Below the pieces are notes generated by a model, which saw only the letters and a list, made by a program, of their open reading frames with translations, had not been told where the DNA came from and made no database searches. A program made the translations under genes and the position numbers. A DNA stretch of 19,364 bases, from the NCBI GenBank assembly GCA_023443985.1, contig JAEZSJ010000218.1:1-19364 (forward strand), read 5' to 3'. Each line of letters opens with the position of its first letter. Position 1 is the first letter of the stretch. Below are positions 1-6,253 of this stretch, piece after piece. The DNA comes from Verrucomicrobiota bacterium (GTDB lineage Bacteria; Verrucomicrobiota; Verrucomicrobiia; Opitutales; Opitutaceae).

Positions 1-1621
<1,621 letters not shown>

Positions 1622-1641
1622 TTCCCTCGGCGCGCTCCGCC

Positions 1642-2388
1642 ATGAAGCGCGCCCTGCTCGCCACCGCCCTGCTCCTGCCCGCCGGCTGCCAACACCAGCC
1701 GGCGGCCACCCCCGTGCCCGCGGTGTCCGCCGTCACCACCCGCTGGACCGCGGACGCCCCCGACGCCGAGCATCCTTTTTTCGGTTACACAGTCCGGAAC
1801 GATGTGCACGGCGCCGGCCCCGGTCCCCAGCGGATCTGGGCCGACTCCCCCGCCCGGTGGGGAGTGCGCGCCGACCACCCCGAGACCGGGGCCGTGCAGG
1901 CGCACCCGCATGTGGGCCGGACCGTCGGCCGTTCCCTCGGCAAGCTCCGGGCCGCGACCAGCCGCTTCGCCGTCTCTGTGCCCGCCGGCGGCCGCTACAG
2001 CTCCGCCTACACCCTCCGGTGCGGGAGTGGGGCGTACGAGGTCGTGCTCTGGGTCAACTGGCAGGGGAACATGCCTCCGCTCGCGCGAGACGGGGCTTCC
2101 GCCAGCCAGCCCGGGGTGGAGACGTCCGCGGTCGCGGTCGGCGGCCACACTTGGGACGTCTACAAGGGCCGCAACGGCGCGGCCGTCGTGATCTCGTTCC
2201 GCTGCACCAACCAACTGGTCGTCGGCGAGGTCGACGTGAAGGCCATCCTCGACTGGGTCCGGAACCGGGGCTGGTTCGGGGCGGCGGACGACCTGCGGCT
2301 CGATGAAGTGCAGTTCGGCTGGGAGATCGCCGCCTCGCCCGGCGGACTCGAGTTCACCGTGAAGGACTTCGCCCTCGATGTGCGGTGA
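1642..2388 (+). CDS. GH12-like endoglucanase, predicted lipoprotein
   Basis: A 248-residue secreted glycoside hydrolase. A lipoprotein signal peptide ends in LLPAGC, with the lipidated Cys at residue 16. The body resembles GH12 (a concanavalin-like beta-jelly roll; endo-beta-1,4-glucanase or xyloglucanase). FGYTVRNDVHG (47-57) matches the YTVxNN start of GH12. AYEVVLWVNW (131-140) matches the nucleophile strand YELMIWL, giving E133. VQFGWEI (223-229) matches the acid/base strand QFGTE, giving E228. The WDVYKGRNGA and FTVKDFALDV segments fit the remaining GH12 strands. The ATG was chosen because it opens the signal peptide 20 bp after the beta-galactosidase stop; no Shine-Dalgarno is visible. 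Likely role: endo-cleavage of beta-glucan or xyloglucan at the cell envelope, feeding the beta-galactosidase. Sequence identity to characterised GH12 looks low, so substrate is uncertain. Confidence 0.82.
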   Translation: MKRALLATALLLPAGCQHQPAATPVPAVSAVTTRWTADAPDAEHPFFGYTVRNDVHGAGPGPQRIWADSPARWGVRADHPETGAVQAHPHVGRTVGRSLGKLRAATSRFAVSVPAGGRYSSAYTLRCGSGAYEVVLWVNWQGNMPPLARDGASASQPGVETSAVAVGGHTWDVYKGRNGAAVVISFRCTNQLVVGEVDVKAILDWVRNRGWFGAADDLRLDEVQFGWEIAASPGGLEFTVKDFALDVR

Positions 2389-2412
2389 GGTGGAGTGCCG
2401 GCGTCGGGCCAG

Positions 2413-2442
2413 TTGAAGAAATCCGGTTTTCGGCGGTATTGT
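2413..2442 (+). promoter_or_regulatory. Candidate sigma-70-type promoter for the 2462 gene
   Basis: TTGAAG (2413-2418), an 18-nt spacer and TATTGT (2437-2442) lie in the 73-bp gap before the ATG at 2462. Four of six bases match the consensus in each box. If real, the hydrolase-like gene has its own promoter apart from the GH2-GH12 pair. Confidence 0.4.
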
Positions 2443-2461
2443 CGGCGCCCACCACCCCGCC

Positions 2462-3802
2462 ATGCCACGCCGCCTACTCGCCCTCGCGTTGTGCACCCTC
2501 CCCCTCGCCAGCCCCGCCGGATCACCGGCCGAGCCGAGCGGCCCCACCGGCCGCGTCGTCTGCCGCGCCGATCCCCACCAGAGCTATGCACTGTTCGTGC
2601 CCTCGAGCTACGACCCCGCGAGAGCCTGGCCGGTGTTGTTCTGCCTCGATCCGCGGGGTCGCGGAGCGTTGCCGGTCCGGCTCTTCGCCCCCGCGGCCGA
2701 GGTTCATGGATACATTGTGGTCGGCTCCAACTTCGCCCACCGGCGCGCGAGCAGGGCGAACGATGCCGCGATCGCGGCGCTGCTGCGCGATGTGGGCGAG
2801 CGTTACGCGGTTGACCGCGGCCGCGTCTATTTCGCCGGATACGCCGAGGGCGCCCGGGCAGCCGCGCGGCTCGGCCTGACCGGGCCCGCGAAGGCGGTGG
2901 TCGCCTGCGGCGGCGGTTTCCCGGACCACGCCCACACGCCGCCACACCTAGCGTTCGATCTGCTCGGCTTCGCCGACGAGGACGACCCCGCCCGCGGGGA
3001 ACTGCGGCGCATCGCGACCGACCTCCGGGGCACGACCGTCGCGCACCACCTCGCGGTGGTTCCCGGATCCCACCAATGGCTGCCGGAGTCCCAAACCGGC
3101 AACGTGCTCGACTGGCTCGACGCCCGCCACCGCCACGCGGCCATCCGCGCCCGTTACCGCAACTTCGCAACCACCCTGATCCAGCGTCGCCGGACCATGC
3201 TCGGCGACCTCCCCGCACCGGAGTCGTACCTCGCCTGCGCCGCCCTCTTCGACGCCGCCGAGGTGTGGCTCGACCGCACCGAGCTCGGCCGCCAACGCGC
3301 CGACCTGCTCCGGACCTTGCCGGACCGCGGCACCGCCCGCCGCCTCGAGCGCGCCCAACGAGACCTGACGCGGGCGTGGCTGCGCGATGCCGGGACCGCG
3401 CTGGATCCGTTGGCCGGCGCCGAGCGGCTCATGCGCTGGCGCGACCAGGCCGCCGGCTCCGCCGCCGGGGCGGAGGCGATGGTGGCGCGCGGCGTCCTCG
3501 TCGGTGCCGTGCTCCAAGCGTGCCACCAGACCGCCGTCGCCCTCGCCGAGGGCCGCTTCGCCCCCGACGCGCTGCACTGGGCGAAACTCGCCTCCACGGC
3601 GGAGCCCGAATCGCCGCTGCTCGCGTATCAGACCGCCTGTGTCGCCGCGCTGGCCGGCAACCATGCCGAGGCGGCCGCCCTCCTGCGCACGTTGCTGCGC
3701 GACGGCGTGATCGGCACCGCCGAGGTCGAGCGCGAGCCTGCGTTTGCCGATTCGCTCGCGCGGGCGGAGTTCCGAGAACTCATTTCGTCGCCACCGCGCT
3801 AG
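2462..3802 (+). CDS. Secreted alpha/beta-hydrolase-like protein lacking the nucleophile Ser, with helical C-terminus
   Basis: A 446-residue protein with an N-terminal signal peptide (about residues 1-23). Residues ~35-215 resemble the PHB-depolymerase/esterase branch of the alpha/beta-hydrolase fold: YALFVPSSYDP, WPVLFCLDPRG, then VYFAGYAEGARAA. The nucleophile elbow GxSxG reads G-Y-A-E-G (126-130), so position 128 is Ala (codon gcc at 2843-2845). A plausible acid (GFADEDDP, around D172) and His (GSHQWLPE, H204) remain. Residues ~215-446 are Ala/Leu/Arg-rich helices; the last ~70 resemble a TPR-like repeat ending AFADSLARAEFRELI. The frame is intact, so this is probably a non-catalytic (binding or sensing) hydrolase homologue. 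Its ligand is unknown. The 3' end overlaps the convergent VanZ-like gene by 23 bp. Confidence 0.8.
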   Translation: MPRRLLALALCTLPLASPAGSPAEPSGPTGRVVCRADPHQSYALFVPSSYDPARAWPVLFCLDPRGRGALPVRLFAPAAEVHGYIVVGSNFAHRRASRANDAAIAALLRDVGERYAVDRGRVYFAGYAEGARAAARLGLTGPAKAVVACGGGFPDHAHTPPHLAFDLLGFADEDDPARGELRRIATDLRGTTVAHHLAVVPGSHQWLPESQTGNVLDWLDARHRHAAIRARYRNFATTLIQRRRTMLGDLPAPESYLACAALFDAAEVWLDRTELGRQRADLLRTLPDRGTARRLERAQRDLTRAWLRDAGTALDPLAGAERLMRWRDQAAGSAAGAEAMVARGVLVGAVLQACHQTAVALAEGRFAPDALHWAKLASTAEPESPLLAYQTACVAALAGNHAEAAALLRTLLRDGVIGTAEVEREPAFADSLARAEFRELISSPPR

Positions 3803-4292
3803 GACACGATCCCTCGGGTTCAGCACGGTCGTTCGCATTCGCGGCCTCCGCCGGTGCGGCGGCGCCGGCCGCCGGCCGTCCTCTCCCCCGGGAGGGAAAC
3901 CGCCACTCGAGGAGCTTCCGGTAGGCCGGCCAGACGACGTAGAGCGTGACCGCCAACAGCGCGCCCGCGGTGTCGGCGATCCAGTCGGCAAACTCCACCG
4001 CGCGGCCCGGCGTGAAGCTCTGGTGCCACTCGTCGGTCGCGCCGAACACCGCGACCGCCCCGACCGCCCACCAACTCCGCCAGCCCTGTCTCCGCCACAC
4101 AAATGGCACGCGGAGGACCGCGGTCGCCAAGAGGCCGAACACCCCGAAGTGCGCCACCTTGTCGACGCCCACGAACGAGACCGGGGGCGGAGCCGGGTTG
4201 TTGCCCGAGGCGAGCACGACCGCGAAGGCGAGCGCCAAGGCCCAGAGCCAGCGCCAGCGCGGCGCCTGTGTTTCATGCGTGGTCTTCGTCAC
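3780..4292 (-). CDS. VanZ-like family membrane protein
   Basis: About 170 residues with four hydrophobic segments (around 14-29, 46-61, 72-86 and 104-122), then a basic, Ala/Pro-rich soluble tail. VanZ-family motifs are present: VDKVAHFGVFGLLA (43-56) and DEWHQSFTPGR...DWIADTAGALLA (87-114). VanZ of enterococci is associated with teicoplanin resistance; most family members in environmental bacteria have no known role, and resistance should not be assumed. The start is taken as the GTG at 4290-4292. The in-frame ATG at 4374-4376 would add 28 Arg-rich residues and sits in the loop of a hairpin just downstream of tRNA-Pro, so it is less likely. The gene ends inside the convergent hydrolase-like gene. 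Confidence 0.83.
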   Translation of the reverse strand: MTKTTHETQAPRWRWLWALALAFAVVLASGNNPAPPPVSFVGVDKVAHFGVFGLLATAVLRVPFVWRRQGWRSWWAVGAVAVFGATDEWHQSFTPGRAVEFADWIADTAGALLAVTLYVVWPAYRKLLEWRFPSRGRGRPAAGAAAPAEAANANDRAEPEGSCPSAVATK

Positions 4293-4366
4293 GCCCCCAG
4301 CACGCGGCGTGCGGCCCGCACGCGCAAACGCATTTCGCCCACTCCGACCAGGCGTCCTTTCCGCTT

Positions 4367-4391
4367 CCCTCTGCATTGGGGTGACAGAGGG
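4367..4391 (-). terminator. Hairpin downstream of tRNA-Pro
   Basis: CCCTCTG (4367-4373) and CAGAGGG (4385-4391) form a 7-bp stem with an 11-nt loop, extendable with a bulge. It starts 5 nt past the CCA of tRNA-Pro on the minus strand. There is no U-tract, so it may be a 3' processing or weak termination signal. Confidence 0.35.
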
Positions 4392-4395
4392 GAAA

Positions 4396-4472
4396 TGGTC
4401 GGGCCGGTGAGATTTGAACTCACGACCCCTTGCACCCCATGCAAGTGCGCTACCAGTCTGCGCTACGGCCCG
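4396..4472 (-). tRNA. tRNA-Pro (GGG anticodon)
   Basis: On the minus strand, acceptor arms CGGGCCG and CGGCCCG pair perfectly, followed by discriminator A and an encoded CCA. The D-stem is GCGC/GCGC. The anticodon stem CTTGC/GCAAG encloses the loop ATGGGGT, with T33, anticodon GGG and G37. The T-arm is GTGAG-TTCAAAT-CTCAC. C1-G72 with A73 is the normal bacterial tRNA-Pro identity. It reads CCC codons (and CCU by wobble). Length is 77 nt including CCA. Confidence 0.97.
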
Positions 4473-4581
4473 GACCTTGGAAAGGGCGGCAAGGCAACGG
4501 ACCTCACCGGGGCGACGCAAGACCTTTCTCCGCAACTTCGCGGGCGCCGCGATCCAGCCCTCGTGCGTCGCGGAAATTCCA

Positions 4582-4610
4582 TTGGACTTCACCCCGGTGC
4601 TGCCTTTTCT
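4582..4610 (+). promoter_or_regulatory. Weak candidate promoter for tRNA-Leu
   Basis: TTGGAC (4582-4587), exactly 17 nt, then TTTTCT (4605-4610), ending 16 nt before the tRNA 5' end. The -35 is reasonable and the -10 is poor (3 of 6). It is offered only because the spacing and position are right. Confidence 0.28.
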
Positions 4611-4626
4611 TCCGGGCCTCCGACAT

Positions 4627-4713
4627 GCCCGGATGGCGGAATTGGCAGACGCGCTGGACTCAAAATCCTGTTCCCGCAAGGGAGTGTGGGTTCGACCCCC
4701 ACTCTGGGCACCA
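4627..4713 (+). tRNA. tRNA-Leu (CAA anticodon)
   Basis: A class II tRNA of 87 nt with encoded CCA (4711-4713). Acceptor GCCCGGA pairs with TCTGGGC (one G-U). D-stem GCG/CGC. Anticodon loop CTCAAAA gives anticodon CAA, which reads UUG. The long variable arm is TCCC-GCAA-GGGA and the T-arm is GTGGG-TTCGACC-CCCAC. The anticodon stem CTGGA/TCCTG has a T-T mismatch at the second pair (28-42), which is unusual but does not disturb the rest of the fold. Confidence 0.97.
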
Positions 4714-4723
4714 TCTCCATCAG

Positions 4724-4750
4724 AAAAAGCCGCCGCAGGGCGGCTTTTTT
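4724..4750 (+). terminator. Intrinsic terminator of tRNA-Leu
   Basis: GCCGCC (4729-4734), a GCAG loop and GGCGGC (4739-4744), preceded by five A and followed by six T (4745-4750). It begins 10 nt after the tRNA CCA. It is the cleanest U-tract terminator in the window. Confidence 0.88.
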
Positions 4751-4825
4751 GCTGGGCGAGTTCCTCCACGGATCCTCCTGGATTCCAACCACTAGCAAAC
4801 TCCCTGCGCGCCCACGCGTTCATGT

Positions 4826-4952
4826 TTTGAACGTTTCTGCACCGCCTGCGTCTCTCCTCGGTGCAAGAGAGTATACAAGGCTAGTACTTCACTAGTTTGT
4901 AGTTTGATAAGTCGGCTGAAGCGCCCGGGAAACCGGGCGCTTCAGCCGTTTT
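4826..4952 (+). ncRNA. Putative small RNA, unit 1 of 3
   Basis: A TTGAAC box (4827-4832) is followed after exactly 17 nt by GTCTCT (4850-4855), a promoter-like spacing shared with the other units. CTCTC/GAGAG (4852-4856 and 4867-4871) and CTAGT/ACTAG (4881-4885 and 4891-4895) can form small hairpins. GTAGTTTG then leads into the terminal hairpin: 16 perfect base pairs (4913-4928 with 4933-4948), tetraloop GAAA, then TTTT. The hairpin plus short U-run looks like an intrinsic terminator, so a ~90-nt transcript is inferred. No coding potential was seen. It could instead be a DNA-level repeat. Confidence 0.6.
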
Positions 4953-5029
4953 CGGACCTTGGCAGCGGCGCCGCCTCCCGCCCCCGATCCTCGGCGGAAA
5001 AAAGAATCCCGAAAAAAACTTCCGTGTTC

Positions 5030-5152
5030 TTTGAACGTTCCGCGCCGCACTGCGTCTTTCCCTGCGTAACAAGGTTTGCAGGGCTAGTTTCTCATAGCTT
5101 GTAGTTTGTTAGTCGGCTGAAGCGCTCGGGTAACCGAGCGCTTCAGCCGTTT
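5030..5152 (+). ncRNA. Putative small RNA, unit 2 of 3
   Basis: The same layout: TTGAAC (5031-5036), 17 nt, GTCTTT (5054-5059). CCCTG/CAGGG (5060-5064 and 5079-5083) and GCTA/TAGC can pair. CTTGTAGTTTGTTAGT precedes the terminal hairpin (5114-5129 with 5134-5149, loop GTAA), then TTT. Relative to unit 1, the thirteenth stem pair changes from C-G to T-A on both sides (5126 and 5137), so pairing is kept. The loop changes from GAAA to GTAA, still a GNRA tetraloop. Confidence 0.6.
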
Positions 5153-5193
5153 CTGGATCCGGCGCTCGATCGACCGGCTCCCCCACGGCCCGC

Positions 5194-5233
5194 ACGGCGA
5201 ATATCGCCGTCCGCTTGCTGCAGAAAAAGCAGC
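5194..5233. other. Two small inverted repeats in the spacer between RNA-like units 2 and 3
   Basis: ACGGCGA-ATA-TCGCCGT (5194-5210) and GCTGC-AGAAAAA-GCAGC (5217-5233) lie side by side. Neither occurs in the other spacer or in the units, so they are not part of the repeated unit. Function unknown. Confidence 0.4.
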
Positions 5234-5239
5234 CGGGAT

Positions 5240-5358
5240 TTTGAACGTTTCCGCGGCGGCTACGTCTTTCCCTGTGCAAGTTTGCAGGGCTGTTTTCTCT
5301 AGGTTTGTAGTTTGTTAGTCGGCTGAAGCGTCCGGGAAACCGGGCGCTTCAGCCGTTT
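5240..5358 (+). ncRNA. Putative small RNA, unit 3 of 3
   Basis: TTGAAC (5241-5246), 17 nt, GTCTTT (5264-5269). CCCTG/CAGGG (5270-5274 and 5285-5289) repeats the small stem of unit 2. GTTTGTAGTTTGTTAGT leads into the hairpin 5320-5335 with 5340-5355, loop GAAA, then TTT. One pair is G-U (5331 with 5344) where unit 1 has C-G, again preserving the helix. It ends 67 bp before the rsmE ATG, so read-through into rsmE, or a leader role for this copy, is possible. Confidence 0.6.
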
Positions 5359-5425
5359 GTGGACCTCGCGCTCGCGCCCGCAAAACGCGTTTGCCGCCCG
5401 GCGCCGCGCCGGATCGGATGGGAGC

Positions 5426-6181
5426 ATGCCTGACTTCCGCGTTTTCTGCACCCCGCCGAGTCGCGAACCGGCGGAGATTCTCCTGGATGAGACCGAGGCC
5501 CACCACCTCGTCTCCGTGAACCGCGCCCGCATCGGCGACACGGTCGTCGCCTTCGACGGCGCCGGCCACGAGTGGATCTGCGAGCTCGCCGCCACCGGCA
5601 AACGCGACGCGCGCCTGAAGGTGCGTTTCCCGCAGCAGATCAAACCGCTGCCCTACGCCGTGACGCTCGGCCAGGCGCTGCCGAAGGGGAAGTACATGGA
5701 CTCGATCGTGCGTAAAGCCACCGAGATCGGGGTCGCCGGGATCGTGCCGCTGGTGAGCGAGCGCACCGAGGTGCAGCTCGAGGGCGACCGCGAGGAGAAC
5801 AAGATCGAGAAATGGCGCGCCGCCGCCATCGAGGCCGCCAAACAATGCGGCAACGCCTTTCTGCCCGCAATCCAGCCGGTGCAGCGCGCGACGACCTTCA
5901 TGGAGGACACGAAGGGCTACGACCTGAGGCTCATCGCCAGCCTCCAACCCGGCGCGAAGTCGCTGAAATCCGTGCTCGCCCGCTTCCGCGAGGAGAAGGG
6001 CCGCCCGCCGCAGAAGGTCCTCTGGCTCGTCGGCCCCGAGGGCGACTTCACGCCCGCCGAGATGAGCATCTCCAAGAATGCCGGCTTCGAGCCGATCACG
6101 CTCGGCCCGCTCGTGCTGCGTTGCGAGACCGCCGCCGTCTACGCCCTGAGCATCCTCAGCTACGAGCTGCAGAACGGCTGA
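5426..6181 (+). CDS. rsmE: 16S rRNA (uracil1498-N3)-methyltransferase RsmE
   Basis: A 251-residue member of the RsmE family (SPOUT superfamily), which methylates N3 of U1498 in 16S rRNA using S-adenosylmethionine. An N-terminal PUA-like part (about 1-70) includes EAHHLVSVNRARIGD. The SPOUT part shows QALPKGKYMDSIVRKATEIG, the VGPEGDFTPAEM motif (202-213) and the knot motif LGPLVLRCETAA (227-238). Length is normal. The ATG at 5426 is preceded by purine-rich GGATGGGAGC; the in-frame frame upstream runs into the last RNA-like hairpin and looks non-coding. It ends before a strong bidirectional terminator. Confidence 0.95.
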   Translation: MPDFRVFCTPPSREPAEILLDETEAHHLVSVNRARIGDTVVAFDGAGHEWICELAATGKRDARLKVRFPQQIKPLPYAVTLGQALPKGKYMDSIVRKATEIGVAGIVPLVSERTEVQLEGDREENKIEKWRAAAIEAAKQCGNAFLPAIQPVQRATTFMEDTKGYDLRLIASLQPGAKSLKSVLARFREEKGRPPQKVLWLVGPEGDFTPAEMSISKNAGFEPITLGPLVLRCETAAVYALSILSYELQNG

Positions 6182-6193
6182 AGCGATTCCTGG

Positions 6194-6238
6194 AAACAAA
6201 ACGCCCCTGCGCATCTCGCGTCAGGGGCGTCTTGTTTT
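6194..6238. terminator. Bidirectional terminator between rsmE and the S46 peptidase gene
   Basis: ACGCCCCTG (6201-6209) pairs with CAGGGGCGT (6222-6230) around a loop containing CGC/GCG. TTGTTTTT follows on the plus strand and AAACAAA precedes it, giving a U-run on the minus strand. It lies 19 bp after the rsmE stop and 23 bp after the peptidase stop, so it serves both convergent genes. Confidence 0.85.
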
Positions 6239-6253
6239 TCAGAGTCGCCGCGC

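Larger units (their letters stand above)
4826..5358 (+). repeat. Tandem array of three ~120-bp RNA-like units (period ~200 bp)
   Basis: The 675 bp between the tRNA-Leu terminator and rsmE hold no convincing ORF but three related units in the same direction. Each opens with TTTGAACGTT (4826, 5030, 5240), carries CGTCT at a fixed offset and GTAGTTTG further on, and closes with a 16-bp GNRA-capped hairpin starting at 4913, 5114 and 5320. The offset from first box to hairpin is 87, 84 and 80 nt. The ~75-90 bp between units is not conserved. Units and spacers are described separately. Confidence 0.85.

Noticed and set aside
4293..4823. N-terminal extension of the VanZ-like frame back to 4823
   Set aside because: It would translate across the tRNA-Pro gene and antisense to tRNA-Leu. 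The membrane protein begins sensibly at the GTG at 4292.
4872..4877. TATACA in unit 1 of the RNA-like array as a -10 box
   Set aside because: It is absent from units 2 and 3 and has no -35 at a suitable distance, so it does not explain the shared design.
4881..5072. Small minus-strand open frame across the RNA-like array
   Set aside because: Its similarity to another frame at unit 3 comes only from the repeated hairpin. There is no start context or conserved protein sequence.
5383..5392. Palindrome AAACGCGTTT upstream of rsmE as an operator
   Set aside because: A single 10-bp palindrome in GC-rich DNA, with no second copy and no link to a regulator. Chance cannot be excluded.
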